A stretch of DNA of 64,000 nt from Rhodococcus tukisamuensis NBRC 100609 (lineage in GTDB: Bacteria; Actinomycetota; Actinomycetes; Mycobacteriales; Mycobacteriaceae), in NCBI RefSeq assembly GCF_001894985.1, contig NZ_BCXG01000020.1, positions 1 through 64,000 of the forward strand. Direction: 5' to 3'. Shown piece by piece: positions 1 through 6,989 of the stretch. The stretch's first letter is position 1; every line of letters starts with the position of its first letter. The translations under genes were made by a program, and so were the position numbers. The notes under the pieces are model-generated. The model worked only from the letters and a program-made list of their open reading frames with translations, was not told the DNA's origin and ran no database searches.

Positions 1-69
1 GCTGTCACCGACGCCACCGACCCGGGCACCCCCGGTGGCGGTTCGCTCGCCAGCCTGTTCAACAGCTGA
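1..69 (+). CDS. 3' end of a secreted Ig-like-repeat protein (partial)
   Basis: Only the last 22 codons before a TGA are inside the window. The peptide ends DPGTPGGGSLASLFNS, almost the same tail as the next two genes (GSLESLFQS and GSLENLFGS), so this is the 3' end of a third member of the same tandem family. The frame, stop codon and shared tail are seen directly. Function and full domain content are inferred from the neighbours. A strong hairpin follows the stop codon. Confidence 0.7.
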   Translation, partial: AVTDATDPGTPGGGSLASLFNS

Positions 70-84
70 CCCCGCTCTGCCCAC

Positions 85-123
85 CCCGGTCCGGGGCGTG
101 AGCTGCTCACGCCCCGGACCGGG
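85..123 (+). terminator. Rho-independent-type hairpin
   Basis: Perfect 18-bp stem (85-102 with 106-123) and a 3-nt loop directly after the first gene's stop codon and before the Shine-Dalgarno of the next gene. There is no clear U tract, which is usual for high-G+C actinobacteria. Confidence 0.75.
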
Positions 124-160
124 TGACTCCCTGGCTTTTCCCTCATTCGTAGGAGAATTC

Positions 161-1870
161 ATGCAGAACAAGAGAATTCGGCGGTTGGCGACTCCAATCA
201 CCGCCGGGGCAGTAGTCGGCATCACGATGCTCGGCGGCGTCCCCGCCCAGGCCGCCCCGATCACCACCACCTTCAAGGCGGCCTGCCTGGTGACCCCGTC
301 GGCGGTCGCCGGACCGACCACCGAGGCACAGGATTCCTCGGTCTCGATCGACGCCCCGGCAACGGTCAACGCCGGCGAGGAGTACGACGTCACCATCGCG
401 CCGCCGCCGATCAGCTACCCCAACTCGGTCTCCGGTGCCAGCGTGCAGAACGTCTCCCGGATCAAGATCGACGTCGCCGTCCCACAGAACGCGGAGTTCC
501 TCGGCGCCACCATCGTGCCCGGCACCGGATCCGGCCTCAGCGGCGTGACGCCGAACGTGCTGCGGGTCAACGAGAACGGCAATGTCGACCCGAACGGGAC
601 GATCATCCGTCTCTCGGGCAACAACTCAGTGATCGGTAACGGCCCCGGTGCCAGCAAGAACTCCGAGGGCGGCATCGTCGCGAAAGCGGTCTCCGGCGAA
701 AAGACCACCTTCCAGCTGCCCCAGGTCAAGGCACGGCTCAAGGCCGGCCCGTCCGGCAACGTCGACATCAAGCTGCGCACCGCCGGTGAAGCGGGAGCCT
801 GGGGCAACGACAAGAACTTCCTGACGTTCCTGCCGAAGGCCACCCTCGTCATCACCGCGTGGGCGCCGACCCAGTGCACCCCGCGTAACACCGGCGGCGC
901 CGCCGACCCGCTCAACTCGGGCGCCGGACCGCTGGCCACGACCACCATCACCGAGGCCGACAAGCAGACCACCACCACAGTGGTGGCCCCCGGCTCGGTG
1001 AAGAACGGCTCCGAGGTCACGCTGACCGCGAACGTCAACCCGGCCGCGAACGGCGGCACCGTCCAGTTCTCCGACGGCGCAACACCGCTCGGCGGCCCGG
1101 TCACCGTCGCGAACGGCACCGCCTCGATGACGCACACCTTCACCACCGACGGCGACCACGCCATCACCGCGGCCTTCTCCGGCACCACCGGGTTCGTCGC
1201 CTCCACCTCGGCGGTCAAGACCATCAACGTCAGCACCGACGACACCGTCACCACCGTCGCGATGACCAGCCCCGACACCGCGTTCGTCGACCAGGACGTG
1301 AACCTGCACGCCCAGGTCACCCCCGCCGTGCAGGGCGGCACCGTCGAGTTCACCGTCGACGGCGGCGACAAGGTCACCGGCACCGTCGGCACCGACGGCG
1401 TCGCGGTCGCGCCGTACAAGTTCACCACCACCGGCACCCACCGCGTCCTCGCCCGCTACTCCGGCACCACCGGTGTCGCGGGGTCGGTCGCGCCGCTGTT
1501 CCCGGTCAGCGTCACCCACGCGCCGCCGGCGGCGGTGCAGACCAGCACCACGCTCGCCCCGGTCGGCACCGTGGAGAAGGGTCAGCCGGTCACGCTGACG
1601 GCGACGGTCGACCCCGCGGCCGCCAACGGCAAGGTGCAGTTCAAGCTCGGTGACACCGCGCTCGGTGCCCCGGTCACGGTGGTCAACGGCGTCGCGACGC
1701 TGCCCACCACGTTCGCGGCGTCCGGAACCTACAGTGTCACCGCGGAATTCATCGCCTCGGCAGGGTTCGTCGACTCGGCGTCCGCGCCGCAGACGCTGAC
1801 CGTGCCGGGTGCCACCGATCCGGGTACTCCGGGTGGCGCGGGCAGCCTGGAGAGCCTCTTCCAGTCCTGA
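161..1870 (+). CDS. secreted protein with unknown N-terminal domain and three Ig-like repeats
   Basis: 569 residues. The ATG at 161 is chosen because AGGAG lies at 151-155 and the product then begins with a classical signal peptide (MQNKRIRRL, a hydrophobic run, and AQA before the mature APITTT). Residues about 30-265 form a domain I do not recognise, with two cysteines (KAAC and PTQC) near its ends. Three repeats of the bacterial Ig-like type (group 3, Big_3_5-like) follow, each beginning near TTTT/TVTT/TSTT and containing a G(T/K)VQF or GTVEF strand. The last residues are a GSLESLFQS tail shared with both neighbours. It is probably exported and displayed in or beyond the mycolate envelope as an adhesin or structural module. 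The function is inferred; the repeats and signal peptide are seen. Confidence 0.85.
   Translation: MQNKRIRRLATPITAGAVVGITMLGGVPAQAAPITTTFKAACLVTPSAVAGPTTEAQDSSVSIDAPATVNAGEEYDVTIAPPPISYPNSVSGASVQNVSRIKIDVAVPQNAEFLGATIVPGTGSGLSGVTPNVLRVNENGNVDPNGTIIRLSGNNSVIGNGPGASKNSEGGIVAKAVSGEKTTFQLPQVKARLKAGPSGNVDIKLRTAGEAGAWGNDKNFLTFLPKATLVITAWAPTQCTPRNTGGAADPLNSGAGPLATTTITEADKQTTTTVVAPGSVKNGSEVTLTANVNPAANGGTVQFSDGATPLGGPVTVANGTASMTHTFTTDGDHAITAAFSGTTGFVASTSAVKTINVSTDDTVTTVAMTSPDTAFVDQDVNLHAQVTPAVQGGTVEFTVDGGDKVTGTVGTDGVAVAPYKFTTTGTHRVLARYSGTTGVAGSVAPLFPVSVTHAPPAAVQTSTTLAPVGTVEKGQPVTLTATVDPAAANGKVQFKLGDTALGAPVTVVNGVATLPTTFAASGTYSVTAEFIASAGFVDSASAPQTLTVPGATDPGTPGGAGSLESLFQS
961..1867 (+). repeat. Ig-like array, copy A
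   Basis: Three consecutive Ig-like units plus tail. The protein and DNA are closely similar to 3172-4082, unit for unit (for example TVTTVAMTSPD in both second units). This indicates duplication of the array, with the two genes carrying different N-terminal domains. Confidence 0.8.
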
Positions 1871-1933
1871 TCGACACCGGCCCGGGACAGCTGAAGTAGT
1901 CACGGGCCCGAGCAACAGTCTCAGTAGCAACGG

Positions 1934-1963
1934 GGGCGCCGTCGGCCCAGGCCGACGGCGCCC
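1934..1963 (+). terminator. hairpin terminator
   Basis: Self-complementary arms GGGCGCCGTCGGCC and GGCCGACGGCGCCC (1934-1947 and 1950-1963) lie 64 nt after the stop of the Ig-like gene. It probably separates that gene from the next transcript. Confidence 0.75.
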
Positions 1964-2093
1964 TCTGCACAACTGCGGCAGCTGGCCATCACCCGGGCGC
2001 CGGCTTCCCGTCCGCAGCACCTCCGACACTGACCGTGAAGGCGGCCCCGTGCCCCCATAACTCTCGCGCAAACGATGGAAGCTGGTTTGAAGG

Positions 2094-4085
2094 ATGAATG
2101 GTTTGACACGCCGACAGATGTTCAAGGCCATGGCGGTCACGGCGGGCGCAGTGACACTGGGCACCGGCACTCGCGTCGCAGGGGCAGCCCCCGGCACTGA
2201 GATCCGTGTGCTCTCGATCAACACATGGCTCAACGGAACGAGCGTATCGGGCGGCTTGAGCATGGTCGCGGACATCGTCACCGCCACGCGCGCAAACGTG
2301 GTGATCCTCACGGAGTCGAACAGCAGTGCAACAAACTCGGTGGCGACCAGACTGACCAACGCCGGCACAAAGTTCTATGCGGCGACCGCGTCCGACTGCG
2401 GAATCCTCTCGCAGTTCCCGATCTCCGAGTCCTCCAGCCTGGGCTGGATGACCAAGACCGTCATCACCGTCGATGGCACTCAAATTGCCACATACGCAGC
2501 GCATTTGAACTACAAGTACTACGCCACCTACCTCCCCCGAGGATACGGGCCGGGCAGTGATTCAGGCGAGTTCTCCCAGTACGGCTGGAACAAGATGCCG
2601 GCGCCCGTCACCGACGTCACAACGGTCCAGCGCGTCAACATCAATTCCGGTCGACCCCAAGCCATCACGAACTTCATCAACGACGCGGCGTTGGAGCAGG
2701 CCAAGGGACGTTCGATCATCCTGGGTGGAGACTTCAACGAACCGTCACACCTCGACTGGACCGACGCAGCCAAGACCCTGTTCGACCACAACGGTGTCGT
2801 CATTCCGTGGGAATCGACGCGACGCCTCGAACAAGCCGGTTTCGTCGACGCCTACCGCAGCAAGTACCCGAACCCGGTGACCCATCCCGGCTTCACCTGG
2901 CCCTCGGACAACCCGGCCAAGTCACCGTCGCAGCTCACCTGGGCACCGGCCGCCGACGAGCGCGACCGCATCGACTACATCTTCACCGACAGCGCCTCGA
3001 AGCTGCAGTTGACCGAGGCCGGCATCGTCGGGCCGCGGTCGACCATCGTGCGAAACCAGCGAGTGACCGAGACCAGCCAGGACAACTTCATCGCCTCGCC
3101 GACCTCGTGGCCGACCGATCACAAGGCGGTTCTCGCGGTCTACCAGATCAACACCGCGACCCCCGACGCCGAGACCACCACCACCGTCGCGGCTCCCGAC
3201 TCGGTCAAGAACGGCGCCGAGGTCATCCTGACGGCGAACATCGACCCGGCCGCGCAGGGGGGCACCGTCCAGTTCCTCGACGGCACAACGCCTCTCGGCG
3301 AACCGGTCGAGGTCACGGACGGCACGGCCTCGATCACCCACACCTTCGGCACCGACGGCGCGCACGCGATCACCGCGGTGTTCTCCGGCTCGCCGGGCTT
3401 CCTCGCCTCCACCTCCGAGGTCAAGGCCGTCAACGTGAGCACCGACGCCATCGTCACCACCGTGGCAATGACGAGCCCGGACAAGGCGTTCGTCGACCAG
3501 GAGGTGAACCTGCACGCACAGGTGAGCCCCGCGGTACAGGGCGGCACCGTCGAGTTCACCGTCGACGACGGTGACAAGGTCACCGGCACGGTCGGCACCG
3601 ACGGTGTCGCGACCGCAGCGTACAAGTTCACGACCGCCGGCACCCACAGCGTGATCGCCCGCTACTCCGGCACCACCGGCACCGAGGCCGCGGTCGCACC
3701 CGCATTCCAGGTCAACGTCACCGTCGCACCCCCGACCGACGTCCAGACCACCACCACGCTCGACCCCGTCGGCACCGTCGAGAAGGGCGCCCCGGTCACC
3801 CTGCGCGCCAAGGTCGACCCGGCCAACGCCAACGGCACCGTCCAGTTCAAGCTCGGCGACACCCCGCTCGGCGGCCCCGTGACGGTGAGCAGCGGCGTCG
3901 CGACGCTGGCGACCACGTTTGCCGCCTCCGGCACCTTCAGCGTCACCGCGGAATTCATCGCCTCGGCAGGCTTCATCGGCTCGGCGTCCGCACCGCAGAC
4001 GCTGACCGTTCCGGCCGACCCCGATCCGGGCAACCCGGGTACGCCCGGCGGGATGGGCAGCCTGGAGAACCTCTTCGGCTCCTGA
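2094..4085 (+). CDS. Tat-exported endonuclease/exonuclease/phosphatase-family enzyme with three Ig-like repeats
   Basis: 663 residues. The N-terminus TRRQMFK followed by a hydrophobic stretch ending VAGA is a twin-arginine signal. Residues about 35-352 are an EEP (DNase I-like) fold with its catalytic set visible: E74 in LTESN, H137 in AAHLN, D213 and N215 in GGDFNEP, D294 in RIDYIF and D342-H343 in PTDHK. The family hydrolyses phosphodiester bonds in nucleic acids, sphingomyelin or phosphoinositides; the substrate here cannot be told. Residues about 358-640 are three Ig-like repeats matching those of the preceding gene, then the GSLENLFGS tail. The ATG at 2094 sits directly on GAAGGA; the in-frame TTG at 2103 has better spacing and would keep the Tat motif. 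Tat export suggests folding with a metal cofactor before secretion. Confidence 0.88.
   Translation: MNGLTRRQMFKAMAVTAGAVTLGTGTRVAGAAPGTEIRVLSINTWLNGTSVSGGLSMVADIVTATRANVVILTESNSSATNSVATRLTNAGTKFYAATASDCGILSQFPISESSSLGWMTKTVITVDGTQIATYAAHLNYKYYATYLPRGYGPGSDSGEFSQYGWNKMPAPVTDVTTVQRVNINSGRPQAITNFINDAALEQAKGRSIILGGDFNEPSHLDWTDAAKTLFDHNGVVIPWESTRRLEQAGFVDAYRSKYPNPVTHPGFTWPSDNPAKSPSQLTWAPAADERDRIDYIFTDSASKLQLTEAGIVGPRSTIVRNQRVTETSQDNFIASPTSWPTDHKAVLAVYQINTATPDAETTTTVAAPDSVKNGAEVILTANIDPAAQGGTVQFLDGTTPLGEPVEVTDGTASITHTFGTDGAHAITAVFSGSPGFLASTSEVKAVNVSTDAIVTTVAMTSPDKAFVDQEVNLHAQVSPAVQGGTVEFTVDDGDKVTGTVGTDGVATAAYKFTTAGTHSVIARYSGTTGTEAAVAPAFQVNVTVAPPTDVQTTTTLDPVGTVEKGAPVTLRAKVDPANANGTVQFKLGDTPLGGPVTVSSGVATLATTFAASGTFSVTAEFIASAGFIGSASAPQTLTVPADPDPGNPGTPGGMGSLENLFGS
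3172..4082 (+). repeat. Ig-like array, copy B
   Basis: Counterpart of 961-1867, with the same three units in the same order and the same C-terminal tail, here fused to the EEP enzyme. Confidence 0.8.
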
Positions 4086-4139
4086 CCCGCACCACGTTCG
4101 GGTTGCGTCAACCGCTTCGGGCGGGACGAACCGACGTCA

Positions 4140-4180
4140 GCAGGGTGCGCCTTCGACCTCAGGCCGAAAGCGCACCCTGC
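4140..4180 (+). terminator. hairpin terminator
   Basis: Arms CAGGGTGCGC (4141-4150) and GCGCACCCTG (4170-4179), with further pairing inside, about 55 nt after the EEP gene. It closes the Ig-like gene cluster. Confidence 0.7.
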
Positions 4181-4215
4181 AGCGCAGATCCAGAGTCTGC
4201 TGGCATGATCGCGCC

Positions 4216-4959
4216 GTGACCGAACGCAAGATCCGAATCTGCTTCTTCGGCGACTCGTTCGTCGCCGGTGTCGGCGATCCTCGACACCTGGGCTGGGTCG
4301 GTCGGGTAGCGGTCGAGTCCGAGAAGCGCGGACTCGCGCTCACCGAGTACAACCTCGGCATCCGGATGGACACCTCCACCGACGTCCGCACCCGATGGTT
4401 CGGCGAGGCGACGTCTCGCTTTCCCTCCGACCTCGAGAACCGGATCGTGCTCTCCATCGGCGTCAACGACACCACCGCGAACGGCGGTGGCACCCGAGTC
4501 GACCCGGACACGTCGGTCCAAAACCTGACCCACATCCTCGACACGGCGGCCGCCGCCCGGTGGCCGGTCCTGGTGGTTGGGCCACCGCCGATCGATGACC
4601 GGGAACAGAACCTGCGCACCGCCGCGCTAGGCGAGCGATTCGCGGCGGCCTGCCACACGCGTGGAGTGACATTTGTCGACGCCTTCGGTGCCCTCGCCGA
4701 CGACCCCGTGTGGCAGGGCCCCGGCAAAGTCATGAGTGATACCCGCTGGACTGCGACTTCAGGGCGAGATGGCGCCCGACAAGACACGTCGATTGGGGCG
4801 GGCACGACCGTCTCGGTGATGATTCAAGTTCCGACACAACCGTCACAACCAGGAACGAGTCGTGCCCGCAGTCCCGTCCTCGCCCGTGCATGCCCGAGTG
4901 TCCGACACCGGGATCCTCGACGCACTCGCCGAGGAAGTTACGAGGCGCCATCGGGGTAG
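4216..4959 (+). CDS. SGNH/GDSL-family hydrolase, C-terminally disrupted
   Basis: 247 residues from GTG at 4216. The first ~170 residues are a recognisable SGNH hydrolase: block I GDSF near residue 13 (nucleophile Ser), a Gly region, and block III GVNDTT near residue 80. The family acts on esters of lipids or carbohydrates. From about 4730 the protein loses family character and becomes Arg/Ser/Pro-rich. The block V DxxH motif, which supplies the catalytic Asp and His, is not found in this frame or by eye in the other two. The gene is therefore probably inactivated by a deletion or rearrangement upstream of block V. A CATGAT hexamer ends exactly 6 nt before the GTG, the geometry of a leaderless start. 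The stretch from about 4730 to 5021 otherwise shows nothing I can recognise. Confidence 0.6.
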   Translation: MTERKIRICFFGDSFVAGVGDPRHLGWVGRVAVESEKRGLALTEYNLGIRMDTSTDVRTRWFGEATSRFPSDLENRIVLSIGVNDTTANGGGTRVDPDTSVQNLTHILDTAAAARWPVLVVGPPPIDDREQNLRTAALGERFAAACHTRGVTFVDAFGALADDPVWQGPGKVMSDTRWTATSGRDGARQDTSIGAGTTVSVMIQVPTQPSQPGTSRARSPVLARACPSVRHRDPRRTRRGSYEAPSG

Positions 4960-5021
4960 CTCCCCGGCGGCGCCTCACCATGCCCTCTTGACAGCCTTTC
5001 CTACATATCAGCTGAGGCGGC

Positions 5022-5402
5022 TCATTCGAAGTGCAGGTCGGCGACGGACGGCGTCGTATCGGCATCCCACACGTGTTCGTAGGATTGTTCGACTAGTGGC
5101 CACAGGTGCTGTTCCCCGTCGTGCACCGAGTTCACGATGTCGGCACCGTCGCCGAAGACCACGAACTCGTGGGGGATGACTCGTCCCGCTGCGTCTCGTC
5201 GCCCCTCCGGGTCCGGGAATCGCACAGCGACCACGTGTCCGTTTCGGCACCAGGCCGCGGGTTCGTCCGCGAGTTCGGCGAATGCACGCTCGTACTCGGG
5301 AAGCGGATCGCGTAATCCTGCATCGAGCAGGAATCGAAAGCCCCAGTTCCGGCCCCGAGTCGCCCAGATCAGGCGTGATCGGGACACCTCGTCCGCAGTC
5401 AC
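5022..5402 (-). CDS. small protein of unknown function, second gene of GTPase cassette
   Basis: 126 residues, GTG start at 5402. The start overlaps the stop of the upstream GTPase gene as GTGA, so the two are translationally coupled. I do not recognise the family. The protein is soluble-looking, acidic at the C-terminus and rich in aromatic residues (RNWGFRFL, HLWPLVEQSYEHVW), with no signal peptide or membrane segment. The central part (FPDPEGRR then IPHEFVVFGDG) suggests a compact alpha/beta fold. Coupling to a GTPase suggests a partner, adaptor or effector. This is inference from context only. Confidence 0.75.
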   Translation of the reverse strand: MTADEVSRSRLIWATRGRNWGFRFLLDAGLRDPLPEYERAFAELADEPAAWCRNGHVVAVRFPDPEGRRDAAGRVIPHEFVVFGDGADIVNSVHDGEQHLWPLVEQSYEHVWDADTTPSVADLHFE

Positions 5403-6592
5403 TTCTGCTTCCTGAGCACGTTCTCGGTCACCGCTTGGTCGAGGTCGATCTTGAACTGCGTGAGCATGGCCCGCAGGTACTGGTGTTTCGCGCGCGCCTC
5501 CGCGTTCATCTCCTTGAGTTTCGGGCCGACAACCGTGATCGCAGAAACGAGCACCGGGAGAGCCTTGACCATAAACTCGGTCTTGACGTTGGACTTGGCG
5601 ATCTTCCGCAGGAACTTCTCGATTACTGCGAAGCTCTCACCCGTAAAGGCGGCCGCGATCACGTCCGCCCCGTCAGCGAGCGAGTCAACCACCTTCCGTG
5701 GAAGCTCCATCTTCTTCTCCCACAGGACACGACGCTCCATCGGCAGAAGTGACGCGATGGGGAGTATCAGATCGAGGCCGATGCGCTGTTTCAGGTCGAT
5801 CTCGACCGGCTCGGCGCTGTCTGCTTTGAGTTCGAACTTGGCAGACGAGAGGAGCATGAAATCCTCGCCGATGGACAGTGCATCCGGCGTGACGATCATT
5901 TTCGCGATTTCCGCGTGAAGCAGCTCGATATCGCCCGCAGCCTTCAGGATTACGAGGTCGCGGAACGTGTTCACGTCCCAGTCTGGGAACAGATCGGCCT
6001 TGGACAGCGACAGGATCCAGATTCGAGGGAACTCGATCAGCGGCCCATCTTCGCCGAGGAGAGGGCCATTGAGTTGAGCCAAGCCGTGGCGAATGTTGTG
6101 AAAGAGGGACTTGAGGTACTTCTCTTCCTCGCCGCGATGGTCGAGAAGCTTCTGTCCATCGACGAGGAGGAGGGCAACATCCGAACTGAGAAGGGTCTTG
6201 AAGGTGTCGATCCGGCGCAGAGCCTCTTCCTCGCTGCTGGGATCGTCAGTGAACCACTCTCCCGGGTAGTCGTGCCATGCCAGACGCAACTCGTCGAAGG
6301 GACGCTTCTCTTCCTCATCGCTTTCGCCGGCCTTGAGCTTGACCGAGAAGTCGTATGTGGTGTTGGCAAAGCGGGTTTGTATCGGCGCCCGTGCATTGTC
6401 TCGCATCTCGAGATAGTCCTGGTACAGGCGAACTCCCTGCCCGAGCTTGTTGGCAACGAGATCCCAGAGGTCGTTCTTAAAGGAGCCCTCCTGGGTGGGG
6501 CCGTAGAACGATGACACCAGCACGGTCTTGCCCGACCCTGCCTCACCAAAGACTGCGATGTTCTGTTGCCGAATTCGCGGATGCTTCGCCAT
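5399..6592 (-). CDS. predicted P-loop GTPase of a possible conflict/defence system
   Basis: 397 residues from ATG at 6592. G1/Walker A is GEAGSGKT (16-23). A G3-like DYPGE follows at 108-112 and a G4-like SKAD near 201, with SSAK as a candidate G5 further on. The residues therefore fit a TRAFAC-type GTPase more than an ATPase. The second half is helical, with charged and hydrophobic heptad-like stretches. It resembles the GTPases (DO-GTPase/TRAFAC clade) reported in bacterial multi-gene conflict systems, an assignment made from motif style only. No signal peptide or membrane segment is obvious. Base composition looks lower in G+C than the flanking housekeeping genes, which suggests transfer. 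Its only clear partner is the coupled 126-residue gene. Confidence 0.8.
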   Translation of the reverse strand: MAKHPRIRQQNIAVFGEAGSGKTVLVSSFYGPTQEGSFKNDLWDLVANKLGQGVRLYQDYLEMRDNARAPIQTRFANTTYDFSVKLKAGESDEEEKRPFDELRLAWHDYPGEWFTDDPSSEEEALRRIDTFKTLLSSDVALLLVDGQKLLDHRGEEEKYLKSLFHNIRHGLAQLNGPLLGEDGPLIEFPRIWILSLSKADLFPDWDVNTFRDLVILKAAGDIELLHAEIAKMIVTPDALSIGEDFMLLSSAKFELKADSAEPVEIDLKQRIGLDLILPIASLLPMERRVLWEKKMELPRKVVDSLADGADVIAAAFTGESFAVIEKFLRKIAKSNVKTEFMVKALPVLVSAITVVGPKLKEMNAEARAKHQYLRAMLTQFKIDLDQAVTENVLRKQK

Positions 6593-6704
6593 GGCCGGAA
6601 ACCTATCCCAGCCGTCCGACGCTATCGGTAGGGACGGGTGTACTTCGGCCTGACGCCCAGGCCCAGGGCCCAGGGCCCAGACAAAGTCGCATAGCCGCAC
6701 GTCA

Positions 6705-6842
6705 AGCCGCATGAAGCAGGTCTACCGGCCGGTGCGGGTTGCGGCTGTGATGCCGTAGCGCGGCAGCGATGTTGTCGTGGCCGGCCAAGCGCAGGACGCT
6801 GACGATGGTGTTGCGGATCGTGGCCATCACCTGCGGGTTGCA
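6705..6842 (-). pseudogene. C-terminal fragment of a transposase (ISAs1-like)
   Basis: About 45 residues read MATIRNTIVSV then LRLAGHDNIAAALRHHSR and end at a stop after DLLHAA. This is the typical C-terminal tail of ISAs1-family (H-repeat associated) transposases. No DDE catalytic core, start codon or terminal inverted repeat is found nearby, so it is a relic. It occupies the gap between the GTPase cassette and the HNH gene. Apart from the hairpin at 6889-6931, the rest of 6593-6989 shows only a short CCCAGGG tandem repeat near 6657-6680. Confidence 0.6.
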
Positions 6843-6888
6843 AGACCCGGATAATCCATCGCACCACCGCCCTGCCTGGCACACATGG

Positions 6889-6931
6889 CAGACCGGTTGC
6901 GGCCGAGTGTGTCTCGGCCGCAACCGGTCTG
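6889..6931 (-). terminator. strong hairpin terminator
   Basis: Perfect 19-bp inverted repeat (6889-6907 with 6913-6931) and a 5-nt loop, just downstream of the DUF222-HNH gene on the minus strand. Confidence 0.75.
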
Positions 6932-6989
6932 GTTGTGGTGGGTGCAGGTCTTCGTGTGCTGAGGAGGTGTCGAGGTCTGTGCCTGCCGG

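Noticed and set aside
626-2368. 580-codon minus-strand frame over the Ig-like genes
   Set aside because: Arg/Gly-rich shadow of the repeats with no domain.
4730-5065. Minus-strand 111-codon frame beside the GDSL gene
   Set aside because: No family resemblance, Arg/Pro/Ser-rich, and it overlaps the degraded end of the hydrolase.
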